Source: Thermohalobaculum sp963721105
GTDB taxonomy: Bacteria; Pseudomonadota; Alphaproteobacteria; Rhodobacterales; Rhodobacteraceae
Assembly (NCBI GenBank): GCA_963721105.1
Contig: CAVRHY010000011.1
Span: 372,001 to 436,000 of the forward strand
Direction of reading: 5' to 3'
Length of the DNA: 64,000 nucleotides
The notes beneath the pieces were generated by a model. It had not been told where the DNA came from. It saw only the letters and a program-made list of their open reading frames with translations, and searched no databases. Position numbers and translations under genes: made by a program. Of the stretch, positions 1 through 8,634 are shown piece after piece (within the stretch, counting starts at the first letter, position 1; each line of letters begins with the position of its first letter).

Positions 1-891
1 CTGCTGGTCGTCACCGCGCTGGCAGCGGTGCGCATCGTGCCGCAGAGCGAGGAGTTCGTCATAACACGCCTCGGCGCCTACGCGCGCACGCTGCAGGCCG
101 GCGTCAACCTCGTCGTGCCGCTGCTCGAGCGGGTGCACGCCAAGGTCTCGATCGCGGATCAGGTGGTGAACGACGTACGCCTGGACGTCGTCAGCCGCGA
201 CAACGTCGTCTTTTCGGTCGAGCTGCTGGTTGTCTATCGCATCAAGGAGCCGGAGCTGGCGACATTCCGCGTCAACAGCGTGCGCGAGCTTGTCATCGGG
301 CTGGTCAAGAGCCTGGTCCGCGCCGAGATCGGCAAGGTCGAGCTCGACAACGTGCAGTCGGACCGCGACAGCCTGAACGTCGCCATCCGCGATGCGCTCG
401 CCGCCGCCGGCGACGATTACGGCATCCTGATCTCGCGCTCGGAGATCACCGATGTCGTGCTGAACGAGACGACGCAGCGCGCGATGGGCGAGGTGCTGGA
501 GGCAGAGCGCCAGCGCCGCGCCGCGATCACCCGGGCCGAGGGCGAGAAGCGCGCGGTCGAGCTGGCCTCCGACGCGGCGCTCTATCGCCAGCAGCGCGAG
601 GCCGAGGCGACGCGGGTGTCTGCGGACGCCACGGCCTACGCCAACAGCGCCATCGGTCGGGCGATCGCCGAGAACGGGGCGGAGTCCGCCAGCTTCCAGA
701 TCGCCGAGCGCCAGATCGCTGCGGTCCTGGAGCTGGCCCGCAGCCCAAATGCCAAGCTGGTGCTGCTGCCGGGCGACATCACCGACGGGTTCACGCGCGC
801 CGCGGCGCTGCTGGCCGACGGCGGATTGCCTCGCGAAGTCGCCTCCCGGCAGCCGGCGCCGGACAGGTCGCTCGGGCTCGCCGGCGGATGA
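1..891 (+). CDS. SPFH/band-7 domain protein (5' partial)
   Basis: Membrane-anchored scaffold of the stomatin/prohibitin/flotillin superfamily. The frame is open from base 1, so the gene begins outside the window; the first ten residues in view (LLVVTALAAV) are the end of an N-terminal membrane helix. A GTG at 28 is inside the frame and is not a convincing start. After the helix come a typical band-7 core (IVPQSEEFVITRLGAYARTL, then VEL and VYRIKEPE segments) and a charged Ala/Glu/Arg-rich helical tail (EVLEAERQRRAAITRAEGEK), the expected coiled coil. Its stop overlaps the start of the NfeD-like gene (ATGATG), the usual SPFH-NfeD pairing. Family role is membrane microdomain organisation or protease control; the specific role here is unknown. 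Confidence 0.9.
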   Translation: MLVVTALAAVRIVPQSEEFVITRLGAYARTLQAGVNLVVPLLERVHAKVSIADQVVNDVRLDVVSRDNVVFSVELLVVYRIKEPELATFRVNSVRELVIGLVKSLVRAEIGKVELDNVQSDRDSLNVAIRDALAAAGDDYGILISRSEITDVVLNETTQRAMGEVLEAERQRRAAITRAEGEKRAVELASDAALYRQQREAEATRVSADATAYANSAIGRAIAENGAESASFQIAERQIAAVLELARSPNAKLVLLPGDITDGFTRAAALLADGGLPREVASRQPAPDRSLGLAGG

Positions 892-1190
892 TGCTGTCCA
901 TCTTCGATCCCTGGCTGTGGGTTGCGGCCGCGGCCTTGCTGGGCGCGGTCGAGGCGCTCATGCCGGGCTATGTGCTGCTCGGCTTCGGCATTGGCGCGGC
1001 GGCGGTGGCCGCCGCCCTGTTCCCGCTGGACGAGCAGGTGCGCGCACTGCCCTATGCGCCCCTGACGCTGATCGCGATCTGGTCGGCGATCTCGCTGGCG
1101 GCCTGGTTCGGTCTGACGGCGACCTTCGGTCGCCCGTCGCGCCGGCGCACCGGCGATCGTGACGTGAACGACTTCGACAACAGCCCGTGA
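888..1190 (+). CDS. NfeD-like membrane protein
   Basis: Short (100 aa) NfeD-family protein, the standard operon partner of SPFH proteins. The sequence shows two to three hydrophobic segments: about residues 9-26 (LWVAAAALLGAVEALMPGY), 28-45 and 58-78. Most NfeD proteins carry a C-terminal OB-fold domain after the helices; here the chain ends shortly after the last helix with a charged tail (RPSRRRTGDRDVNDFDNSP), so this is a short form without the OB domain. The start codon overlaps the upstream stop, which implies translational coupling. The family assignment rests on topology and context more than on strong motifs. Confidence 0.75.
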   Translation: MMLSIFDPWLWVAAAALLGAVEALMPGYVLLGFGIGAAAVAAALFPLDEQVRALPYAPLTLIAIWSAISLAAWFGLTATFGRPSRRRTGDRDVNDFDNSP

Positions 1191-1191
1191 G

Positions 1192-1223
1192 GCCGGCGCC
1201 CGGCGACTGCCGCCCGCGCCGGC
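1192..1223. terminator. Hairpin between convergent nfeD-like and cysK genes
   Basis: Perfect 8-bp stem (GCCGGCGC at 1192-1199, GCGCCGGC at 1216-1223) with a 16-nt loop, two bases after the nfeD-like stop and facing the end of cysK. There is no U-tract, so it would be an atypical bidirectional terminator at best. Confidence 0.3.
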
Positions 1224-1275
1224 GGCATTGCCGTGATGGCCCGGGCCGGGGAGTTGGCCGCCTGCCTGTCGCGTG

Positions 1276-2229
<954 letters not shown>

Positions 2230-2275
2230 GGGGGCTCCGTCGGGCAAGCGGGCGTCATCGAAGACGTCAGATGTG

Positions 2276-2728
2276 TCAGATGTTGAAGTCCGGCGTGTCC
2301 TTCGCGCCGTGCGCGATGTCCAGCTGCCGCGCCCGGTCGCAGAGCTCCTGCATGGTGATCCGGTCGAGGCGCTGCAGGACGATGTCGCGCGTCTCCTCCC
2401 AGAGCGGCGCGATGACCTTCTCGCCCAGCTCGGCCTGGCTGACCGGGTCGCTGTCGCCCTCGGCATCCAGCTGGTCGACGACGCGGACCACGTCGCCCAC
2501 CGTGATCTTGCGGCGCTCGCGCGCCAGCGTGTAGCCGCCGCGCGGGCCGCGCACGCCCTTGAGGATGCCCTTGTGGACGAGTTGCTGCATCACCTGTTCC
2601 AGGTAGCGCTGCGGGATGCCCTGGCGCCGCGTGATGTCCTTGGACTGCACCGGGTCTGGGCGCGCGTTGTATGCGACGTCCAGCACCGCCTCGAGCGCCA
2701 GCATGGTCTTGCGCGAGAGCCGCAGCAT
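2276..2728 (-). CDS. Rrf2-family transcriptional regulator (CymR/IscR type)
   Basis: 150-aa winged-helix regulator of the Rrf2 family. The N-terminal helix-turn-helix (MLRLSRKTMLALEAVLDVA, then GIPQRYLEQVMQQLVHKGIL) and the wing (VRGPRGGYTLAR) are textbook. It lacks the three clustered cysteines that bind the 2Fe-2S cluster in IscR, NsrR and RirA: the only cysteine is in ELCDRARQ, about residue 129. In that respect it resembles CymR, the cysteine-metabolism Rrf2 protein that partners with CysK in Firmicutes, and here too the next gene is cysK. The start abuts the dut stop with no gap. Control of the downstream cysK is inference from context. Confidence 0.88.
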   Translation of the reverse strand: MLRLSRKTMLALEAVLDVAYNARPDPVQSKDITRRQGIPQRYLEQVMQQLVHKGILKGVRGPRGGYTLARERRKITVGDVVRVVDQLDAEGDSDPVSQAELGEKVIAPLWEETRDIVLQRLDRITMQELCDRARQLDIAHGAKDTPDFNI

Positions 2729-3205
2729 TCAGGCCCGGCCCGTCGAGCCGAAGCCGCCGGCGCCGCGCGCCGTCTCGTCGAGCGTGTCGACGGCGGTCGG
2801 GCGGACGCGGGTGACGGGGGCGACGACGAGCTGGGCGATGCGCTCGCCGTGCCGGATCGTCGCCGTCTCGGCGCCCAGATTGACCAGCAGCACCTGCACC
2901 TCTCCACGGTAATCGGAGTCGATCGTGCCCGGGCTGTTCAGCAGCGTCAGCCCGTGCCGGACGGCGAGGCCCGAGCGCGGGCGCACCTGGCCCTCGTGGC
3001 CGTCCGGCAGCGCGATGGCGAGGCCGGTCGGCACCAGCACGCGGCCGAGCGGCGGCAGCTTGAGCCCGTGCGTGCGGTCGCCGGGCGACAGGCAGGCCCG
3101 CAGGTCGAGGCCCGCCGCGCCCTCGGTGGCATAGTCGGGCAGCGCCAGCTCCGGGTCGTGGTTCGCCAGCCGCAGGATGCCGAGCGTCGGCGCCGCGCCG
3201 CTCAT
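2729..3205 (-). CDS. dut: dUTP diphosphatase
   Basis: Trimeric dUTPase (158 aa) that hydrolyses dUTP to dUMP and pyrophosphate, keeping uracil out of DNA and supplying dTMP synthesis. Conserved motifs appear in order: motif 1 in GAAGLDLRA, motif 2 RPRSGLAVRHG, motif 3 GTIDSDYRGEV, motif 4 RIAQLVV, and the glycine-rich motif 5 GAGGFGSTG at the C-terminus. Its ATG (MSGAAPTLG) overlaps the coaBC stop by 4 bases, and its own stop is directly followed by the rrf2 start. coaBC-dut adjacency is common in proteobacteria. Confidence 0.96.
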   Translation of the reverse strand: MSGAAPTLGILRLANHDPELALPDYATEGAAGLDLRACLSPGDRTHGLKLPPLGRVLVPTGLAIALPDGHEGQVRPRSGLAVRHGLTLLNSPGTIDSDYRGEVQVLLVNLGAETATIRHGERIAQLVVAPVTRVRPTAVDTLDETARGAGGFGSTGRA

Positions 3206-4416
3206 GCGACGCCCTCGCGGCCCAGCAGACCGGCAATGCGCTCGGCCAGCCGTCCGGCGACGACGGCCTTCGAGGCGGTCGGCCAGGGCTCGGCGCCGTC
3301 GCGCGTGACCAGCGTCACCGTGTTCTCGGGGCCGCCCATGATGCCGGTGGCGGGGCTGACGTCGTTCGCGACGATCCAGTCGCAGCCCTTGCCCTCCAGC
3401 TTGGCGCGGGCGTGCTCGACAAGGTTCTCGGTCTCGGCGGCAAAGCCCACGACCAGCGCCGGGCGCTTGCCCTCGGGCAGCTGCGCGATCGACTTCAGGA
3501 TATCGGGATTCTCCGAGAGCTGCAGCGGCGGGACCCGGCCCGTGCCGTCCTTTTTCAGCTTCTGCTCGGCGGCGTTCGTGACGCGCCAGTCGCCGACCGC
3601 CGCGGCGAACACGGCGGCGTCGGCGGGCAGGGCGTTGCGGACAGCCGACATCATCTGGTTGGCGGTCTCGACGCGGACGATTCGGATACCGGTCGGCATC
3701 GGCAGCGAAACCGGGCCCGTCACCAGCACCACCTCGGCGCCGAGATCGCGCAGCGCCGTGGCGATCGCCAGCCCCTGCGTGCCCGATGAGCGGTTGGCGA
3801 TGTAGCGCACCGGGTCGATGGGCTCGTGCGTCGGGCCGGAGGTGACGATCACGCGCCGCCCCTTCAGCGGGCCGGTCGAGGGCAGGCGGAGCGCGATCGC
3901 CTCGAGGATCTCGGCCGGCTCGGCCATGCGGCCGGGGCCGAACTCGCCGCAGGCCATCTCGCCGTCGTTCGGCCCGACCTCGCCGATGCCGTCGGCGCGC
4001 AGCGTCGCGAGGTTTCGCTGCGTCGCCGGGTGCAGCCACATGCGGACGTTCATCGCGGGCGCCATCAGGACAGGCTTGTCGGTCGCAATCAGCAGCGTCG
4101 AGGCCAGGTCGTCGGCCCGGCCGGTCGCCATCTTGGCCATCAGGTCGGCGGTCGCCGGGGCGACGACGACGAGATCGGCGGCGCGGCTGAGCTCGATATG
4201 GCCCATCTCGGCCTCGTCGGTCAGGCTGAACAGGTCGGTCCACAGCTTCTCGCCGGCCAGCGACGAGACCGAGAGCGGCGTGACGAACTCGGCGCCGGCG
4301 CGCGTCAGAACGGGCGTGACATGCGCGCCCGCACGGCGGATCAGGCGGATCAGCTCGAGGCTTTTGTAGGCCGCGATGCCACCGCCGATGATCAGTAGGA
4401 TGCGCCTGCCCTGCAC
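3202..4416 (-). CDS. coaBC: Bifunctional phosphopantothenoylcysteine decarboxylase / phosphopantothenate-cysteine ligase
   Basis: 404 aa, two steps of coenzyme A synthesis. The N-terminal CoaC flavoprotein half shows a GGGIAAYKSLEL start, the active-site His (MGHIELSRAAD), PAMNVRMW and the catalytic Cys in GEMACGEFGPGRM. The C-terminal CoaB half starts about residue 185 with VIVTSGPTHEPIDPVRYI and contains the dimer/CTP motif NRSSGTQG and the conserved KKDGTG and VANDVS segments. Length is normal. It heads the coaBC-dut-rrf2-cysK string and overlaps dut by 4 bases; an 89-bp gap separates it from recN, so it may have its own promoter. Confidence 0.96.
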   Translation of the reverse strand: MQGRRILLIIGGGIAAYKSLELIRLIRRAGAHVTPVLTRAGAEFVTPLSVSSLAGEKLWTDLFSLTDEAEMGHIELSRAADLVVVAPATADLMAKMATGRADDLASTLLIATDKPVLMAPAMNVRMWLHPATQRNLATLRADGIGEVGPNDGEMACGEFGPGRMAEPAEILEAIALRLPSTGPLKGRRVIVTSGPTHEPIDPVRYIANRSSGTQGLAIATALRDLGAEVVLVTGPVSLPMPTGIRIVRVETANQMMSAVRNALPADAAVFAAAVGDWRVTNAAEQKLKKDGTGRVPPLQLSENPDILKSIAQLPEGKRPALVVGFAAETENLVEHARAKLEGKGCDWIVANDVSPATGIMGGPENTVTLVTRDGAEPWPTASKAVVAGRLAERIAGLLGREGVA

Positions 4417-4505
4417 GGTCTCGCTTCCCCCTGCAGTTTGCCGGAATTACCAGGTTCCGAGTGTCGTTCCCCTGCGGCGTTGCTGGCAAGAGGTATTTCA
4501 GCGCG

Positions 4506-6170
4506 TCAGCCGTTCGCCTCGGCAATCAGCGCGCGTGCGGCCGAGCGGGCCGCGTCGGTGACGCGGTCGCCGGCCAGCATCCGGGCGATCTCGTCGTTGC
4601 GCGCCTCCGCGTCGAGCGGCGTGACCTCGGTGCGTGTCGCGCCGCCCGCGCTGGACTTGGCGATCCGGAAATGCGTGGTGCCGAGCGCGGCGACCTGCGG
4701 GCTGTGCGTCACGACCAGTACCTGGCCGGCAGCCGCGAGGCGAACCAGCCGGCGGCCGACCGCGTCGGCCGTGGCGCCGCCGACGCCGCGGTCGATTTCG
4801 TCGAAAATCATCGTCAGCCCCTCGGTGCGGGTCGCCAGCCGGACCTTGAGCGCGAGCAGGAAGCGCGACAGCTCGCCGCCCGAGGCGATGCGGTCGATCG
4901 GCCCGGCCGGCGCGCCGGGGTTGATCGCGGCGGTGAAGCGGACCGTGTCGGCGCCCTCCGCTCCGGGCTCGGCGGGCGCGAGGTCGGTCAGGAAGCGCGC
5001 CGCCTCCATGCGGAGCGGTGCAAGCTCGGCCGTGACGGCATCGTCCAGCGCGGCTGCCGCCGTGCGGCGGGCGGCAGTCAGGGCGGCGGCGGCAGAGTCG
5101 TATGCCGTCGCGGCGGCATTCGCGTCGGCCTCGAGCGCTGCGATGCGCTCCCCTGAGGCGGCGAGGGCGGCGAGGCGGGCCGTCAGGTCCTCGGCCAGCC
5201 CGGCCAGGTCGTCCGGCGCGACGCCGTGCTTGCGGGCCATGCCGCGGATGGCGAACAGGCGGTCCTCCACCATCTCCAGCCGGCCAGGATCGAACCTGAG
5301 CTCGTCGAGCACATCGGCCAGCCCCTGCTCGGCCTCGGAGAGCTCGACCATCGTGCGGTCGATGGCGGCGATGGCTCTCTCCAGCCGGTCCTCGGCGCGC
5401 TCGGCGGCGCGGGTCAGGCGCTGCAAGGCCTCGGAGAGCGCCGCCGAGGCGCCGTCGGACAGCGCCTCGGCGGCCCGCGTGAGGTCCTCGGTCAGGCCGG
5501 CGGCCTGCTTGATCAGCCGGCGCTCGGCGTCGAGTGCTGCGTCTTCGCCCGGTTCGGGGGACAGGTGCTCGAGTTCGTCGACGCTGTGGCGCAGCCAGTC
5601 GGCGTCGGCCTCGGCGCGGGCCAGCGCCTCGCGCGCCTCGTCCAGCGCGCGGGCTGCGGCCTGGCGCGCCTGCCAGCGGGCGCGGACCTCGGCCACCTGG
5701 CGCTCGAGGCCGCCGAAGGCGTCGAGCAGCGGGCGGTGGGCGCGCGGGTCCAGCAGGCTGCGGTCGTCGTGCTGGCCGTGCACCTCTACCAGCGTCTCGC
5801 CCAGCCGGGCCAGCGCCTCGGCGCTGGTGCGCTGGTCGTTGACGAAGGCGCGGCTGGGGCCGTCGGCCGAAGCGGTGCGGCGCAGGATCAATTCATCGGT
5901 TTCAGGGCCGGGGGGAAGGCCGAGCTCGGCCAGCACGGCGTGGACCGGATGGCGGGCGTCGATCCGGAAGGCGGCCGTGGCGGAGCCCTCGGCGCTGCCG
6001 GCGCGCACCAGCTCGCGGCCGGTGCCGCGGCCGAGCGCAAAGCCGAGTGCGTCGAGCAGGATCGATTTGCCGGCGCCGGTCTCGCCGGTCAGCACGGTCA
6101 GGCCGGCGCCGAAGTCGAGGTCGAGCGCCTCGATCAGGACGATGTCGCGGATCGAAAGGCTGGCGAGCAT
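4506..6170 (-). CDS. recN: DNA repair protein RecN (SMC-like ATPase)
   Basis: 554-aa SMC-family ATPase for double-strand break repair. The N-terminus reads MLASLSIRDIVLIEALDLDF with Walker A GETGAGKS at residues 29-36. A long Ala/Glu/Arg-rich coiled-coil middle (about 160-380) is followed by the ABC signature (ASGGELSRFLLALK) and Walker B (TMIFDEIDRGVGG), then the VTHSPQVAAL switch. Normal length. It lies downstream of bamD after a 147-bp gap. ftsZ-lpxC-bamD-recN is a conserved alphaproteobacterial order; ligA, which often follows recN, is absent here and coaBC takes its place. Confidence 0.96.
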   Translation of the reverse strand: MLASLSIRDIVLIEALDLDFGAGLTVLTGETGAGKSILLDALGFALGRGTGRELVRAGSAEGSATAAFRIDARHPVHAVLAELGLPPGPETDELILRRTASADGPSRAFVNDQRTSAEALARLGETLVEVHGQHDDRSLLDPRAHRPLLDAFGGLERQVAEVRARWQARQAAARALDEAREALARAEADADWLRHSVDELEHLSPEPGEDAALDAERRLIKQAAGLTEDLTRAAEALSDGASAALSEALQRLTRAAERAEDRLERAIAAIDRTMVELSEAEQGLADVLDELRFDPGRLEMVEDRLFAIRGMARKHGVAPDDLAGLAEDLTARLAALAASGERIAALEADANAAATAYDSAAAALTAARRTAAAALDDAVTAELAPLRMEAARFLTDLAPAEPGAEGADTVRFTAAINPGAPAGPIDRIASGGELSRFLLALKVRLATRTEGLTMIFDEIDRGVGGATADAVGRRLVRLAAAGQVLVVTHSPQVAALGTTHFRIAKSSAGGATRTEVTPLDAEARNDEIARMLAGDRVTDAARSAARALIAEANG

Positions 6171-6317
6171 GGCAGGGCGGCCCCTGCCGCGTCAGGACCG
6201 GCCGGGGCGGCCGGCGGCGGTGAGGTCGCCCGGAGCGGCGGGCGCGCCCGCGCTCCCTCCGATGGCCGGCACGCCTGCGCAAGAGCGGGCGCCGGCCGCT
6301 GGCGTGACGCGGTGCGC

Positions 6318-7157
6318 TCAAAGCCAGTCGCCGCGGATGACGCGGCGGTAGACGCGATCCCAGAAGCTGTCCTGGCGCGTGGCGGGCAGCAGGTTGCGGT
6401 CGGTCAGCAGCGCGTAGCTGCGGGCGTACCAGTCCGAACCGACGAAGTTCTCGCCCAGCACGGCGGCGACGACCTGCGCCTCCTCGTTCAGGCCGAGCGC
6501 CAGGTAGGCCTCGACCAGCCGGTGCAGTGCCTCGGGCGTGTGCGCGGTGGTCTGGTACTTCTCCAGCACGGTGCGGAAGCGATTGATCGCCGCGACATAG
6601 TGACCGCGCTTGAGGTAGTAGCGGCCGACCGTCATCTCCTTGCCGGCGAGGTGGTTGTTCGTCAGATCGATCTTCAGCGCCGCGTCGCGGGCGTAGTCGG
6701 AATCCGGGTAGCGCCGGACCAGTTCGGTCAGCTCGCGCAGCGCGTTCTTTGTCGTCGCCTGGTCACGGCCGACATCGACGATGTTGTCGTACCAGGTCAG
6801 CGCCACGAGGTACTGCGCGTAAGGAGCGTCGGGGTCCGAGGGGTAGAGATCGAGATAGCGCCCAGCCGCGCTCCGGGCCGCGGGCATGTTGCCGCCCTCG
6901 TAGCTGGCGAAGGCCGACATGATCGTCGCTCGCTTGGCAAGTTGCGAGAACGGGAAAAGGCGCTCGACCTCATCGAAGGTCTCGGCGGCGCCCTTGTAGT
7001 CCTCGTCGGCCATCTGCGTCTGCGCCTGGTCGAAGATTTCGCGCGCCGAGCGGTTGTCGATCGGAACCTCGTCCTTGCCGCCTCCGAACATCGATCCGAT
7101 GCCGCACCCGGCAAGGAGCGTGAGGGCGAGGAGCGACCCTGCCAGCCTGATCGTCAT
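6318..7157 (-). CDS. bamD: Outer membrane assembly lipoprotein BamD
   Basis: 279-aa TPR lipoprotein of the BAM complex that folds beta-barrel proteins into the outer membrane. The start at 7157 gives a lipoprotein signal peptide with lipobox LLAGC and the lipidated Cys at residue 18; longer in-frame extensions are high in Arg/Gly and would bury the signal, so I reject them. Tandem TPR helices follow (DQAQTQMADEDYKGAAETF, LFPFSQLAKRATIMSAFASY, DNIVDVGRDQ). C-terminus is DRVYRRVIRGDWL. A 286-bp upstream gap to lpxC probably holds its own promoter. Confidence 0.95.
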   Translation of the reverse strand: MTIRLAGSLLALTLLAGCGIGSMFGGGKDEVPIDNRSAREIFDQAQTQMADEDYKGAAETFDEVERLFPFSQLAKRATIMSAFASYEGGNMPAARSAAGRYLDLYPSDPDAPYAQYLVALTWYDNIVDVGRDQATTKNALRELTELVRRYPDSDYARDAALKIDLTNNHLAGKEMTVGRYYLKRGHYVAAINRFRTVLEKYQTTAHTPEALHRLVEAYLALGLNEEAQVVAAVLGENFVGSDWYARSYALLTDRNLLPATRQDSFWDRVYRRVIRGDWL

Positions 7158-7443
7158 CCCGTGATACCCCGACCCCGTTCGCGTGCCCGTTCGCGCGGAC
7201 GCGGCGACCATACCGGGCCGCACGACGGAGGGAAAGAGGGCCGGCACCTGTCCGGACAATCGGCCGTCCGCTGCCGTCGATCGGCGGCGGGCAACCCCGT
7301 CCGCGCGGGCAGCCGTCCGTGCCAACGGGTCCACGAACGAGCCGGCGCTGCCCCGCGCTCAGGCGGGAGCATGGTGCTTTGTCATTGGAAAAAAGGGGAT
7401 TTCCGAATCCGGCACGGAATCGTCAACCTGGTGCGCAACCGCC

Positions 7444-8445
7444 TCAGACCGCGATGGCGTCGATGCGGCGCCGGGTAGCCGGCGCATGCGTGACGCCGCC
7501 GAACCACTGGCCCGGGCGCAGCGGCTGCCAGCTCCACGCGTCCGGGCGGTCGAACAGCGCGCGCAGCAGCCTGTTGGTCATCTCGTGGCCGCCGCGATGC
7601 GCCTCGAACCGGCCGACGATCGGCGCGCCCGCCAGCGCCAGGTCACCGACGGCGTCCAGCATCTTGTGGCGGACGAACTCGTCCGGGCGGCGCAGGCCGT
7701 CCGGATTCAGCACGCGGCCGCGGTCGATGACGATGGCGTTCTTCAGGCTGCCGCCGCGGGCGAGGCCCACCGCGCGCAGCTGCTCGACCTCGGAGAGATG
7801 GCCGAAGGTGCGGCAGTCGGCGAGCTCGGTGACGAAGACGCCGCCGACGAGCCGGAGGTGCTTGCGGGCCGCGCCGATCGCCGGGTCGGCGAAATCGATC
7901 GAGAACGACATCTCGAAGCGATCGGCCGGCACCAGGCTGGCGGTCTTGCCCTCGTCCTCGATCGAGACGGGCGAAAGGATCCGGATGACGCGGGCCGGCT
8001 GGCCGGAGTCCGCGATGCCGGCCTGCAGAAGCCCCTGCACGAAGGGCGCCGACGAGCCGTCCATGATCGGCACCTCGGGTCCGTCCAGCAGGATCAGCGC
8101 GTCGGTGATGCCGCAGCCGAACAACGCCGCCATCAGGTGCTCGACCGTGCCGACCGAGGCGCCGTTCGAATTGGCGATGCGGGTGCAGAGCCGGGTATCG
8201 ACGACGTTGTCCCAGCGCGCCGGGATGTCGCCAGAGCCGGCCGCGAGGTCGGTGCGGCGGAACAGGATGCCGGAGCCGGCCGCGGCCGGCATGACATGCG
8301 CCGTCACGGACTGGCCACCGTGCAGGCCGACGCCCTGAAAGGTCGCAGTCGTGCCGAGGGTTCGCAGGGTCGCCCCCGCAATGGTATATCTGTCCTGAGC
8401 TGTCATTTTTTCATCTGCCCGCGCGAGTGCGCTTTCGCCGCGCAT
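7444..8445 (-). CDS. lpxC: UDP-3-O-acyl-N-acetylglucosamine deacetylase
   Basis: Zinc amidase for the committed step of lipid A synthesis; 333 aa. Motifs: GVGLHGGQSV near the N-terminus, the zinc histidine segment TVEHLMAAL, the second zinc site FVRHKMLDAVGDL, and the catalytic HRGGHEMTN. The start at 8445 has AGGA five bases upstream (AGGAAAGCG-ATG); an internal ATG at 8406 (MTAQDRYTIAG) is the alternative and better matches typical N-termini. The leader holds a small palindrome GGCAGT-C-ACTGCC at 8479-8491, a possible operator. A terminator separates it from ftsZ, so it is probably transcribed separately. Confidence 0.96.
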   Translation of the reverse strand: MRGESALARADEKMTAQDRYTIAGATLRTLGTTATFQGVGLHGGQSVTAHVMPAAAGSGILFRRTDLAAGSGDIPARWDNVVDTRLCTRIANSNGASVGTVEHLMAALFGCGITDALILLDGPEVPIMDGSSAPFVQGLLQAGIADSGQPARVIRILSPVSIEDEGKTASLVPADRFEMSFSIDFADPAIGAARKHLRLVGGVFVTELADCRTFGHLSEVEQLRAVGLARGGSLKNAIVIDRGRVLNPDGLRRPDEFVRHKMLDAVGDLALAGAPIVGRFEAHRGGHEMTNRLLRALFDRPDAWSWQPLRPGQWFGGVTHAPATRRRIDAIAV

Positions 8446-8555
8446 CGCTTTCCTGTCCCCAACGTCTTTCTAGGTCGTGGCAGTCACTGCCTCAAGTCAC
8501 GCTTTATGACGCTTTGCAACAAGCCGCTGATTCCGAACGGGAATTCTGCCTGATC

Positions 8556-8590
8556 CCGCAAAACAAAGCCGCCTCCCAATGGGAGGCGGC
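8556..8590 (-). terminator. Rho-independent terminator of ftsZ
   Basis: Perfect 10-bp GC stem (GCCGCCTCCC at 8568-8577 with GGGAGGCGGC at 8581-8590), 3-nt loop, followed on the minus strand by a T-rich run (TTTGTTTTG, 8559-8567). It lies 45 bases past the ftsZ stop and should end dcw transcription before lpxC. Confidence 0.9.
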
Positions 8591-8634
8591 AAGCAGAGAA
8601 CGACATTCCGCGGTCCCCCGGGGACCAGCCCGGC